Shown here piece by piece: positions 34,859-42,981 of a DNA stretch of 64,000 nucleotides (the first letter of the stretch is position 1; every line of letters starts with the position of its first letter). The stretch is taken from the NCBI GenBank assembly GCA_963731665.1, contig CAVSWP010000008.1, forward strand, positions 62,001 through 126,000, read 5' to 3'. Position numbers and translations under genes: made by a program. The stretch is from Chersky-840 sp035604715 (GTDB taxonomy: Bacteria; Actinomycetota; Acidimicrobiia; Acidimicrobiales; UBA8190). The notes under the pieces were generated by a model. It was given only the letters and a program-made list of their open reading frames with translations. It was not told the origin of the DNA and did not search any database.

Positions 34859-35677
34859 GTGACCACCCGAGCAAGCCAGGGCACGATGGGGACCGACATG
34901 GCCTTTCTGCGTCTCGGTCATGGACCTCCGCTCGTGTTCCTTCCCGGCTTGTCTGCCCACCACCGCCCGCCTCAGGGTCTGGACCGATGGGTCCGGGTCA
35001 ACGAGATCAAGCCCTTCACCCGCCATCACGAGACGTGGTGGCTCCAGCGTCCGGTCGGACTCGAGCCCGGCACCACGATGTCGGACCTGGCCACCAGCTA
35101 TGCCGGCGTGCTGGCCACGGAGTTCGGGGGCCCCGTGGACGTGCTCGGCCACTCGACGGGGGGAAGTGTGGCGCTCCAACTGGCAGCCGACCATCCCTTG
35201 GCAGTGAGGCGGCTGGTTCTCGTCAGCTCGGGGTCCCGGCTCGGCCCCGGTGGCCGCCACGCACAGGTCGAGGTCGCCAGGTGGCTGCGCCGGGGCAAGC
35301 CCCGCCGGGCGGGAGCCGTCGTGATGTCGATGCTCGCCGCCGGGCCCGTGTCCCGCCAGGCCATGGCGTGCCTGGGATGGGTCCTCGGGTCGGCGGTGAT
35401 GGGAAAGGGCGACCCTGATCTGCTCGCCACCATCGATGCCGAGGACGCCTTCGACCTGACGCAAAGGCTCGACTCGGTCCCGATGCCAGTCCTGGTCGTC
35501 GGCGGGGAGCGCGACGCCTTCTACGGACCTGCGGTGTTCGAGGAGACGGCGTCACGGCTTCCTCGCGGCCGTGTCGTGGTCTGCAAAGGCAAAGGGCATA
35601 TGGGAGCGGCGAACCCCCACGTGGTCCGGGAGGTCTTGGCGTTCCTCGACGATGTCGCTGGACCCGCTTCGAACTGA
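34859..35677 (+). CDS. Alpha/beta hydrolase
   Basis: The 272-aa protein has LRLGHGPPLVFLPGLSAHH as oxyanion region, the nucleophile elbow GHSTGG, an aspartate after PVLVVGGERDAFY and a histidine in GKGHMG, giving a Ser-Asp-His triad. GGGAG upstream and GTG at 34859 set the start. Substrate unknown. Confidence 0.83.
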   Translation: MTTRASQGTMGTDMAFLRLGHGPPLVFLPGLSAHHRPPQGLDRWVRVNEIKPFTRHHETWWLQRPVGLEPGTTMSDLATSYAGVLATEFGGPVDVLGHSTGGSVALQLAADHPLAVRRLVLVSSGSRLGPGGRHAQVEVARWLRRGKPRRAGAVVMSMLAAGPVSRQAMACLGWVLGSAVMGKGDPDLLATIDAEDAFDLTQRLDSVPMPVLVVGGERDAFYGPAVFEETASRLPRGRVVVCKGKGHMGAANPHVVREVLAFLDDVAGPASN

Positions 35678-35716
35678 CCTGAGTCGAGTGCGACCGAGAT
35701 GGTCGTTCTGTTGGCG

Positions 35717-36181
35717 CTATGTCGTGACTGACCTCTGGAGGCCCTCCCAAGTCCAGCGTGGCATCGGAAGACCCGGCGGAACCGGTGTACCGGGCGGCCC
35801 GTACACGAGGACCTCGTCTACCGCCCACTGCATGTACGCCCTCAGCGCTGCCCGGAACTCGGGATCCTCGGGCAGCCCGGCATCATCGGCGGCGCTGACG
35901 AAGCACTCGACGAACCGCCGCCCGAGGTCGCTCATGTCGCCGTTCCCACCGTGGATGGCCAGGACATCGGAATGGTCTCCACAGCGCTCGGAGTATCGCC
36001 GAGGCCCGCCCATCACTTCTGCCCAATAGGCAGCCAGCCGTTCGACGTGCTGGGGGTGCTGGCCGGGATGGGAGAAGGGGTGGTTCAGCTCGGGATCCGA
36101 CAGGCACCTAGCTTGGTGGGCAGTGGCCAACGCCAGGAAGGCGGGGTCGCCACCGGCGAACTCGAACAGCGTCGGTCGCAT
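35717..36181 (-). CDS. Truncated haemoglobin, group II-like (globin fold)
   Basis: The 154-aa protein begins MRPTLFEFAGGDPAFLALATAHQARCLSDPELNHPFSHPGQHPQHVERLAAYWAEVMGG. This order, with proximal-type histidines in HPGQHPQHVERL and a conserved YSE, matches the trHbII-like proteins of actinobacteria. Haem binding and NO/O2 chemistry are inferred from the family. It is convergent with the hydrolase. Confidence 0.82.
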   Translation of the reverse strand: MRPTLFEFAGGDPAFLALATAHQARCLSDPELNHPFSHPGQHPQHVERLAAYWAEVMGGPRRYSERCGDHSDVLAIHGGNGDMSDLGRRFVECFVSAADDAGLPEDPEFRAALRAYMQWAVDEVLVYGPPGTPVPPGLPMPRWTWEGLQRSVTT

Positions 36182-36424
36182 GGCGAAAGCTTCGCGCCGA
36201 AACTCGAGTCATGCCACGGCGTCGCGGTTGGGAACCAACCCAACGGTGCGATATGACGACGACTCAGTCATAGTCAGACGTCCGAGATCTTGGTCGCTTT
36301 CGGAGAACGCGGCTTGGATGCGATGCCGACACCCCATCCGCCGGACGACGGAGTTGGTTCACATCCCCTGGTGTGACCGTAGCGTTGGCGCTGCGCCGGT
36401 GCCTCTTGAACGAGGGGCGATAAT

Positions 36425-36445
36425 GTGATATCGTATTAATATCAC
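36425..36445. promoter_or_regulatory. AT-rich perfect palindrome upstream of the SPFH gene
   Basis: GTGATAT (36425-36431) and ATATCAC (36439-36445) are perfect 7-bp arms separated by 7 nt, within an unusually AT-rich island for this genome. It lies 34 nt before the SPFH start codon, in the promoter, so a dimeric repressor (possibly the RHH protein encoded by the next gene) could bind it. Confidence 0.72.
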
Positions 36446-36478
36446 TTAACCGAGGACCCGCTGCTCTAAGGAGGAATC

Positions 36479-37396
36479 ATGAACCAGTCTGCTCAGCCCT
36501 TCGGCGGACCCGATGCGGCCCCAGTCGGCCACTCGGGTACCCGAGTCGAGATCAGCGAGCGGCAAGCGTGGGCCATCAGCGGCTGGTTCGGTGTCCTCGT
36601 CGTCGCCGCCTGCATCGGCGCTTGTGTCTTGCTCGCCCAGCATTCCCAGGGGGCCATCATCATCGCGCCAGCCGTCGTGGCGTTTGTCATCTTCTCCTCG
36701 CTCGTCATCGTGCAGCCCGGCCAGACCAGGGTCGTGCGTTTTTTCGGCAGCTACGTCGGCACCGTGCGTCGGACCGGACTGTCCTGGATCCTGCCGCTCA
36801 CTGATCGGCGGAACGTGAGCATTCGAGTTAGAAACTTTGAGACGAACCATCTGAAGGTCAACGACGCCGACGGCAACCCTGTGGAGATCGCCTCCATTGT
36901 CGTCTGGCAGGTTGCGGATACCGCACGTGCTCTCTTCGCCGTCGATGACTACCTCAATTTCGTCCGGGTCCAGGCCGAGTCAGCGTTACGGCATGTCGCG
37001 ACTGCGCACCCCTACGACGACCCCACCGGCAACGGCCTCTCTCTGCGCGGTTCAACTGACATCGTCGCTGGTGAGCTCGCAGAGGAAATGGCCCAGCGTG
37101 TTGCCATTGCCGGACTAGAAGTTGTCGAGGTTCGCATCAGCCATCTCGCCTACGCATCGGAGATCGCCCAGGCCATGCTGCGCCGACAGCAGGCCAACGC
37201 TGTCGTGGCGGCCCGCTCCCGTATCGTCGACGGCGCGGTCGGGATGGTTGAGCTCGCCCTGGCCCGGCTGAGTGAGCGCGGCATCGTCGACCTTGACGAA
37301 GAGCGCAAAGCGGCGATGGTGAGCAATCTAATGGTCGTCCTTTGCAGTGACCAACCAGCGTCGCCGGTCGTGAACGCCGGCACTCTCTATTCCTGA
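36479..37396 (+). CDS. SPFH/Band 7 (slipin-like) membrane protein
   Basis: The 305-aa protein has two N-terminal hydrophobic segments (about 30-50 and 60-80), then an SPFH domain: VIVQPGQTRVVRFFGSYVGTVRRTGLSWILPLTDRRNVSIRVRNFETNHLKVNDADGNPVEIASIVVWQV. The C-terminal part has AYASEIAQAMLRRQQANAVVAARSRIVDGAVGMVELALARL, a coiled-coil-like oligomerisation segment. SPFH proteins form membrane scaffolds. AAGGAGG precedes the ATG. A small RHH gene follows 4 nt after the stop. Confidence 0.88.
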   Translation: MNQSAQPFGGPDAAPVGHSGTRVEISERQAWAISGWFGVLVVAACIGACVLLAQHSQGAIIIAPAVVAFVIFSSLVIVQPGQTRVVRFFGSYVGTVRRTGLSWILPLTDRRNVSIRVRNFETNHLKVNDADGNPVEIASIVVWQVADTARALFAVDDYLNFVRVQAESALRHVATAHPYDDPTGNGLSLRGSTDIVAGELAEEMAQRVAIAGLEVVEVRISHLAYASEIAQAMLRRQQANAVVAARSRIVDGAVGMVELALARLSERGIVDLDEERKAAMVSNLMVVLCSDQPASPVVNAGTLYS

Positions 37397-37399
37397 CCA

Positions 37400-37594
37400 G
37401 TGAATGACCGCAAGCAGGTACTGCTGCGGATCGACCCCACTGTCCACGACGCCCTGGCCCAATGGGCGGCCGATGAGTTCCGCAGCCTCAACGCCCACAT
37501 CGAGTTGCTGCTTCGCCGAGCCCTCGACAAGGAGGGGCGAATGCCCAAGAAGGCTGGGCCCTTGCCCAAGCGCGGCCGGCCTTCGACCGCCTGA
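37400..37594 (+). CDS. Arc-type ribbon-helix-helix DNA-binding protein
   Basis: The 64-aa protein MNDRKQVLLRIDPTVHDALAQWAADEFRSLNAHIELLLRRAL matches the ribbon-helix-helix fold: a beta strand with alternating polar residues followed by two helices. A basic tail (KKAGPLPKRGRPS) follows. GTG at 37400 is 4 nt after the SPFH stop, so the two are co-transcribed. Its likely target is the palindrome upstream of the SPFH gene, which is an inference. Confidence 0.8.
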   Translation: MNDRKQVLLRIDPTVHDALAQWAADEFRSLNAHIELLLRRALDKEGRMPKKAGPLPKRGRPSTA

Positions 37595-37623
37595 CCTCAC
37601 ACCCGGCTCCCAGTACGACCCCG

Positions 37624-38583
37624 CTATGCAGGCAGTTCGTGCAAGAACTCGACGAGGCCGTCGAAGTATCGCTGTTGATCGTCGTACATGGCCAGGTGGC
37701 TGCCATCAGGGCAGTGAAGGTAACGGCCTTGTGGTAGCTGGCGCGCCATCATCTCCATGTGCTCCGGATCCATTGTGTCGTGGCGAGCGCCGATCACGAG
37801 GGTTGGCACCTCGATCGAGGCCAGTCGATCGGTACACTCCCAGTCGGCCAACTTGGCATCGGCACTGATCCCAAGCTCGCTCGGGCCCTGCATGGACACG
37901 TATATGGACGGGTTTATGTGGGCGAAGGCACGTTGCACGGGATCAGGCCAGTCATCGACCGGCATTCGCAGCACGTGATGGACATAGTGCTGCTCGGTCA
38001 GAAGCTCCATGTACCGTGGGTTCTCAGTATCTCCGCTGATCTCCAACGACTGGATCTCGGCCAGCGCCGTCTGGTCCATTTCGGGCATCAATACTTGGCG
38101 GGCATAGGTGTTGTACGCCGGGACACTTGACATCATGTTCGAGATGACGAGCCCACGCAGGTGGGCCTGATAACGCAGTGCGTACTCCATGGCGAGGATC
38201 CCGCCCCAGGACTGTCCGTAGAGGACGAAATTGCCTCGCTCGAGAGCCAGCGCTTGACGGACCTGCTCCACTTCGTCGACGAATCGGTCGAGCTCCCACA
38301 GCGATGGCAGGTCGGGCTGGTCACTCCGGCCCGAACCGAGCTGGTCGTAGTAGTAGTACTCGATTCCCGCCGTCGGGAAGTAGCTATCAAAAGCTTCGAG
38401 ATACTCATGCGTGCATCCCGGGCCTCCATGGAGCAGCAGCACCCTGAGTTCGGGATTGTTGCCGCACCGTTTCGTCCACACGCGCCAGGTTCCCACGGGC
38501 GTGCCTACCGATAACATGCGAGATCCCCCGCTCAGGACGTCGTCACGTCCTGAGTAGTCCAGGTAACCGCTTATCGCTCGCAT
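37624..38583 (-). CDS. Proline iminopeptidase-type alpha/beta hydrolase (S33)
   Basis: The 319-aa protein has LLLHGGPGCTHEYLEAFDSYFPTAGIEYYYYDQLGSGRSDQP, the HGGPG oxyanion loop and DQLGSGRSD region of S33 peptidases, the nucleophile GQSWGG, an aspartate in GARHDTMDP and histidine in DGSHLAMYD. The N-terminal SGYLDYSGRDDVLSGGSRML is conserved in this group, so ATG 38583 is the start. It should cleave N-terminal Pro or similar small peptides. Confidence 0.88.
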   Translation of the reverse strand: MRAISGYLDYSGRDDVLSGGSRMLSVGTPVGTWRVWTKRCGNNPELRVLLLHGGPGCTHEYLEAFDSYFPTAGIEYYYYDQLGSGRSDQPDLPSLWELDRFVDEVEQVRQALALERGNFVLYGQSWGGILAMEYALRYQAHLRGLVISNMMSSVPAYNTYARQVLMPEMDQTALAEIQSLEISGDTENPRYMELLTEQHYVHHVLRMPVDDWPDPVQRAFAHINPSIYVSMQGPSELGISADAKLADWECTDRLASIEVPTLVIGARHDTMDPEHMEMMARQLPQGRYLHCPDGSHLAMYDDQQRYFDGLVEFLHELPA

Positions 38584-38789
38584 CCCGACCTCGTCTCTTC
38601 TCGGTCACGCGGCCATCGAGCGTATAACCCTTTCCTGACCTTGGCTTCGTATGAGAACGCTGCCACTCTGGCTACGCGCACGCTCCGGGTTCCCGCGCTG
38701 GGGTCCGCACGTTGCGCGTGGGACCGATGATCACGCCGCTCGGGCGCTGTGCGCTGCTCCGGTTACCGATGTGTCCAGCGAGAAACTGG

Positions 38790-39680
38790 CTAGGGCGGGG
38801 GCCACGGGACGCCCATGTTGTTGTGGGCGGGGACTGCGCCCACGGCCATGACCACCTCGGCGAGGGGACGGAGCACGGCGACGAGCTCGTCGGCGCCGTC
38901 GTCGCTCATGGTCGCCACCACGGGGGCGGCCAGCCGATCGGTCCCATCCTCGATCGCCTGCCGCAGCTCGGCACCAGCCCCTGTGATGCGCATCTCGTCG
39001 TCGACCAGCCCGCGTGCCGTCAACGACGCTGCTGCCGCCGACCACTCGTCGGGCGACCAACCGCGGTTGGCGCGGAGTCCGTCTACGGGTGAGCGTCCTG
39101 TCGCCGCTTGCAGCACGAGGGCTTCCGTGGGCAAGACACCGGCGTCGACGAGCCGGTCGACGTGCCCGTCGCCGCGGTACTCGCGGATCGCGGTGAGCGC
39201 TTGCCACAACCGGAGGTGTGGCTCGTCGGGCTCTGGAACCGCTTGGTTGGCTGCCCCCATGGGCCGCCCGGCCATGTTGCAGCTGCTGACGGCCGCCGCT
39301 GCGAGCTCGGCGGCGCGCGAGACCGATGATGACGAGACGACGCTGTCTCCGAACACGCGCCGCATGGCGCCGTCAATGGCAACGAGCCGCGCGTCGAGGA
39401 GCGCCGTCGGAGTCGCGCAGCGCCATGCGTCGGGGATGGCGCGAGCCACCATTTTCGGGTGGAAGTTGTAGAAGAGTGCGCTGACCACCGGTGCGGTCGC
39501 CGCGCCGAGGGGTGCGGCCCGGCACCCGAAGTAGCTCATCCAACCGCCCTTCAGGCCAAGGGCGTCGGTGGCAGCACGCCTTTCCGGCGCGTAGTAGATG
39601 ATGGCGTGGACAGGTTCGCTGTATTGCCATATGGCGCGCGCGCGGTTCACCAGGCCAGGGTCGTCAGCGACCGAGATCAC
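38790..39680 (-). CDS. SCO6745/SalK-like protein
   Basis: The 296-aa protein has RARAIWQYSEPVHAIIYYAPERRAATDALGLKGGWMSYFGCRAAPLGAATAPVVSALFYNFHPKMVARAIPDAW, the signature of a family widespread in actinobacteria (SCO6745-like), and a C-terminal DNA-binding-like helix (SPDEWSAAAASLTARGLVDDEMRIT). Function unknown; some members sit in regulator contexts. The GTG at 39680 begins the conserved part. Confidence 0.8.
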   Translation of the reverse strand: MISVADDPGLVNRARAIWQYSEPVHAIIYYAPERRAATDALGLKGGWMSYFGCRAAPLGAATAPVVSALFYNFHPKMVARAIPDAWRCATPTALLDARLVAIDGAMRRVFGDSVVSSSSVSRAAELAAAAVSSCNMAGRPMGAANQAVPEPDEPHLRLWQALTAIREYRGDGHVDRLVDAGVLPTEALVLQAATGRSPVDGLRANRGWSPDEWSAAAASLTARGLVDDEMRITGAGAELRQAIEDGTDRLAAPVVATMSDDGADELVAVLRPLAEVVMAVGAVPAHNNMGVPWPPP

Positions 39681-39723
39681 CTGGGGGACGTTACATCACG
39701 GACGATTCGGCGATCTGCCTCGT

Positions 39724-41025
39724 CTACCAGACCGTGAACGAGTGGAACTCCGTCATCGCTGGAATGAGGTGGCCGTCGATCGTCACATTCGCGGTGGCGT
39801 TCACGTAGCTCGGGAGAGGGAGCGGATCCACAGTGGGGGCTCCCAGCTCGTAGCCCGAGATTCCAAAGCCGACTCCAGATCCCTGAGTCTGGAAGAAGAG
39901 CCATCTTGACCCTGGCGCCCACACGACGTCACCGGCGTCGGTGACGTCGGGGACGAGCTTCATCGCACCTGTCTTCACGTCGACTATACCCAGGCTCGTG
40001 GCGTCTCCGTTTGGTGAGCCCCATTCCATGGCCACCTTTGTCCCATCGGGGGAGACGACAAAGAACGCGGGCAGAAAGCCCAAAGGAGAGCGAACCACCA
40101 TGTCGTCCCCAGTGCGAACGTCGGTGATGTGCAACGCGTCCGGTTGAGAACTGGAGGCGTCTTTCGTCCCCGGCTCCGTGCTCCCGATCCACACGAGGTG
40201 TTCGCCGCTCGCTATGGCATCTCCGCCGTAGCCCAACGAACGCACGACCGCACCGCTGTCCTGATTCACGAGCTCGAGTGGTGACCCTCCCGACCCCCCC
40301 GATCCCTGCACCACGATGATTCCCCTGGCAGTTTGGCTGATGGGTGCTCCGGACTCCGTCTGCGGGGCCGTGGTCGGCGGGACATGGAGTGACCGTGTGA
40401 ACAGCACCTTGCCCTGGGTTGTCACGTCCCGTTCCGTCGCCGAGACCAGGTAGGCGTCTCCCCGGGAGTTCGTCCTCTCGATCTCCGTGATGGCGATCAG
40501 GGTATTGGGCGCCGACCCAGGCTCCCACTGAGACGTGCTCCCTTTGGGAAACGATCCGCTCGTGATGGAGAGGCCGTGTACCGATTGGAGGTCGTCGGAA
40601 ACGACGAAACCCCCTCTCGTCGACTCCGGCAGAAAGACTCCTCCCGCTGTGGCGATGTAGTCCACGTCGGCCGGGCCGAATACGTACCCATTCGGGGAGG
40701 TGGGGAGATCGCCGTAGGGAAGCGCCACCGCGGAGCGCACCTCACCGTTGTCCAAATTCAGCTCATAGGCGGTGCGTCCGACGAATACGTCGAGGTGGAG
40801 ACCGGTATCCCCGACCAAGACCGGCCCACCCCGACGGACCGCCGAAGCGGGGCCGGCGCGGCTCCCAAGAGACGCCACCGTGAAGAACAGCCCGAGGCCG
40901 ACGACGAGCGCTGCCATGAGGACGCTCGCGATCCACACGTGTCGTCTTCGTTGGCGCCGTCGAGCCTCTTCGATCAGTACGTGGGTCACGGTGTCGGCTC
41001 TCGCCGAGCGGTCGGTGACCGTCAT
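39724..41025 (-). CDS. Membrane-anchored beta-propeller-like protein
   Basis: The 433-aa protein has one N-terminal transmembrane helix (HVWIASVLMAALVVGLGLFFTVASLG, about 29-53), then an extracellular region with recurrent beta segments (HITDVRTGDDMVV, FVVSPDGTKVAMEW, VVWAPGSRWLFFQ) typical of WD40/TolB-like propellers. It lies 19 nt downstream of the GntR gene on the same strand, so the regulator may control it. Confidence 0.72.
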   Translation of the reverse strand: MTVTDRSARADTVTHVLIEEARRRQRRRHVWIASVLMAALVVGLGLFFTVASLGSRAGPASAVRRGGPVLVGDTGLHLDVFVGRTAYELNLDNGEVRSAVALPYGDLPTSPNGYVFGPADVDYIATAGGVFLPESTRGGFVVSDDLQSVHGLSITSGSFPKGSTSQWEPGSAPNTLIAITEIERTNSRGDAYLVSATERDVTTQGKVLFTRSLHVPPTTAPQTESGAPISQTARGIIVVQGSGGSGGSPLELVNQDSGAVVRSLGYGGDAIASGEHLVWIGSTEPGTKDASSSQPDALHITDVRTGDDMVVRSPLGFLPAFFVVSPDGTKVAMEWGSPNGDATSLGIVDVKTGAMKLVPDVTDAGDVVWAPGSRWLFFQTQGSGVGFGISGYELGAPTVDPLPLPSYVNATANVTIDGHLIPAMTEFHSFTVW

Positions 41026-41044
41026 TGCGACCGCCGAGCTCCGG

Positions 41045-41395
41045 TCACGGCAGACTCTCGATGATTCGGATCAGCTCGTCCCGACGCACTCCGTGATGAC
41101 GGGCCAAGCCGAGCAGTTCGCGGGCCATCGAGATGACGGGGCTGCGCTTGGGAGCCGTACCAGTCACGGTGATCCCGCGGCCTCGGCGGAACTCCAAAAG
41201 GCCCTCGTCGCGAAGGATCCGAAGGGCTCGCAGCACCGTGTTGGTGTTCACCTCGAGTACGGCCGCGAGATCCCGCGCCGGAGGAAGGCGTTCTCCCGGC
41301 TGGGCTTCGCCGTCGGTGATCGCCCGGCGAATTTCCGCGGCGACCTGGTCGTGCAGCGCCACCGGTTCGCTCCGGTCGAGGGTCACGGAAATCAT
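41045..41395 (-). CDS. GntR/YtrA-type transcriptional regulator
   Basis: The 116-aa protein has a GntR winged helix (PVALHDQVAAEIRRAITDGEAQPGERLPPARDLAAVLEVNTNTVLRALRILRDEGLLEFRRGRGITV) and only a short C-terminal helix, as in YtrA-type regulators without an effector domain. The ATG at 41395 begins the conserved start. It is divergent from the PadR-ABC operon and heads the operon with the propeller gene. Confidence 0.87.
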   Translation of the reverse strand: MISVTLDRSEPVALHDQVAAEIRRAITDGEAQPGERLPPARDLAAVLEVNTNTVLRALRILRDEGLLEFRRGRGITVTGTAPKRSPVISMARELLGLARHHGVRRDELIRIIESLP

Positions 41396-41632
41396 GGTGC
41401 CAGCGAGAGTAGCACTATCCCACGGGAGCTCGCAGCAAGCGCTCCTTTTGCCGGTCGGCGCGTGTCGCCGTGTCCGTGGGGTCTTGGGGCCCAGGCGGGG
41501 TCCACCGAGAGGAACCGTCTCCGTCCGTCGGGGTTCAATCCGGGTCATCCCTGATTCACCGGAAGGGACGCCTAGGGCCACACTCCAGAGGTCCCCATCC
41601 CGCCGATCGCCCTTGCCAGGGAGTATCAGCAT

Positions 41633-41645
41633 GAGTAATATACTC
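41633..41645. promoter_or_regulatory. Palindrome upstream of the PadR-ABC operon
   Basis: GAGTA and TACTC flank ATA in a perfect 13-bp palindrome, inside a wider symmetric setting with GCAT and ATGC at the outer edges (41629-41652). It lies 27 nt before the PadR start and overlaps a probable promoter (TATGCT follows at 41648), so autorepression by PadR is likely. It resembles, but is not identical to, the site before the first PadR gene. Confidence 0.6.
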
Positions 41646-41671
41646 AGTATGCTACTTTCCGAGAGTCCCAA

Positions 41672-42262
41672 ATGAGCGTTCGCCACGCCCTGTTGGCGCT
41701 GCTCAGCGATGGTCCCAAGTACGGACTGCAACTGCGCCAGGAATTCGAGGCCCGCACCGGGGAGGTGTGGCCGCTGAACGTGGGCCAGGTGTACACCACC
41801 TTGCAGCGCCTCGAGAGAGACGGCCTCATCGAGTCCGACGACCCCGACGATGTGGACGACGCCGGGCCTCAGAAGACGTTCCGCATCACCGCCGGCGGCA
41901 ACGACGAGCTCTCGAAGTGGCTGCACACCCCGCCCGACCTCAGCATGCCGCCCCGCGACGAGCTCGTGATCAAGGTCCTCGTGGCCCTGAGGGTGCCCGG
42001 TGTCGACGTCCACGAGGTCATCCAGGTGCACCGGCGCTATGTGGTGCAGGTCATGCAGCAGTGGACCCATCTCAAAGAGGACGAGGCCGACTTCGACCTC
42101 AATTTCGCGTTGGTGGTCGACGCCGAGCTCTACCGGCTGGACGCGGTAGTTCGGTGGCTCGACACGGCCGACGGCCGTTTGAAGCGGGCCTCCGTGGCGC
42201 CGCTCGGAACAGCGTCCGTACCCGTACCACGGTTGCGGCGCAGAGTAGGAGTGAGGCCATGA
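41672..42262 (+). CDS. PadR family transcriptional regulator
   Basis: The 196-aa protein starts MSVRHALLALLSDGPKYGLQLRQEFEARTGEVWPLNVGQVYTTLQRLERDGLIE, the PadR winged helix, followed by a long C-terminal helical dimerisation domain. It ends in ATGA overlapping the ABC ATPase gene. Such PadR genes commonly control adjacent ABC exporters in response to antibiotics or peptides. Confidence 0.92.
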   Translation: MSVRHALLALLSDGPKYGLQLRQEFEARTGEVWPLNVGQVYTTLQRLERDGLIESDDPDDVDDAGPQKTFRITAGGNDELSKWLHTPPDLSMPPRDELVIKVLVALRVPGVDVHEVIQVHRRYVVQVMQQWTHLKEDEADFDLNFALVVDAELYRLDAVVRWLDTADGRLKRASVAPLGTASVPVPRLRRRVGVRP

Positions 42263-42981
42263 GTCTTCTGGAACTACGCCAAGTTTCCAAGGTCTTCGGC
42301 CAAGGAGCCAATGAGGTGCATGCCCTGCGGCACATCGACCTCAAAGTCGACGCCGGCGGCCTCGTGGCCGTCATGGGCCCGAGCGGCTCGGGCAAGAGCA
42401 CGTTGCTCACCATTGCCGGCAGCCTGGAGGACGTCTCCGAGGGAGAGGTCCTCGTCGACGGCCGATCCCTGGCCGGCATGTCGCGCAACGACAAGGCCCG
42501 ACTTCGACGCCGGTCCGTTGGCTACGTGTTCCAGGATTTCAACCTACTACCCGGCCTCACCGCCCTGGAGAACGTATCCCTGCCCCTGGAGCTTGACGGA
42601 ATGTCCGCCCGCAAGGCCCAAGCCGCTGGCTCGAAAGTCCTCGAGGAACTCGGTCTGTCCGAGCGGGCGACCCACTTCCCCGACCAACTGTCGGGTGGTG
42701 AGCGCCAGCGCGTGGCCATCGCCCGGGCTGTGATCGGCGAGCGAAAGCTGCTTCTCGCCGACGAGCCGTCGGGTGCTCTCGACTCGGTCAACGGCGAGGC
42801 CGTCATGCGCCTCGTACTGGCCGCCTGCCGCCGCGGCCTGGCTGCGGTGGTGGTGACCCATGATGCGCAACTGGCTTCGTGGGCCGACCGTGTCGTGTTC
42901 ATCCGCGACGGGGTCATCGTGGACGAGACTGCTCCTCAGTCGGGCCCTGAAACGCTGCTCGAGCGCGTTCCCGGCCAATGA
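42259..42981 (+). CDS. ABC transporter ATP-binding protein (LolD/MacB type)
   Basis: The 240-aa ATPase has Walker A MGPSGSGKSTLL, Q-loop FQDFNLL, signature LSGGERQRVAIARA, Walker B LLLADEPSGALDS and the H-loop VTHD. This type pairs with FtsX-like permeases to export or act mechanically on substrates. The ATG overlaps the PadR stop, and its TGA overlaps the permease ATG. Confidence 0.95.
   Translation: MSLLELRQVSKVFGQGANEVHALRHIDLKVDAGGLVAVMGPSGSGKSTLLTIAGSLEDVSEGEVLVDGRSLAGMSRNDKARLRRRSVGYVFQDFNLLPGLTALENVSLPLELDGMSARKAQAAGSKVLEELGLSERATHFPDQLSGGERQRVAIARAVIGERKLLLADEPSGALDSVNGEAVMRLVLAACRRGLAAVVVTHDAQLASWADRVVFIRDGVIVDETAPQSGPETLLERVPGQ

Noticed and set aside
41511..41560. A tRNA T-loop-like GGGGTTCAATCC
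   Set aside because: The flanking bases do not pair as a T-stem and there is no acceptor or anticodon arm around it.
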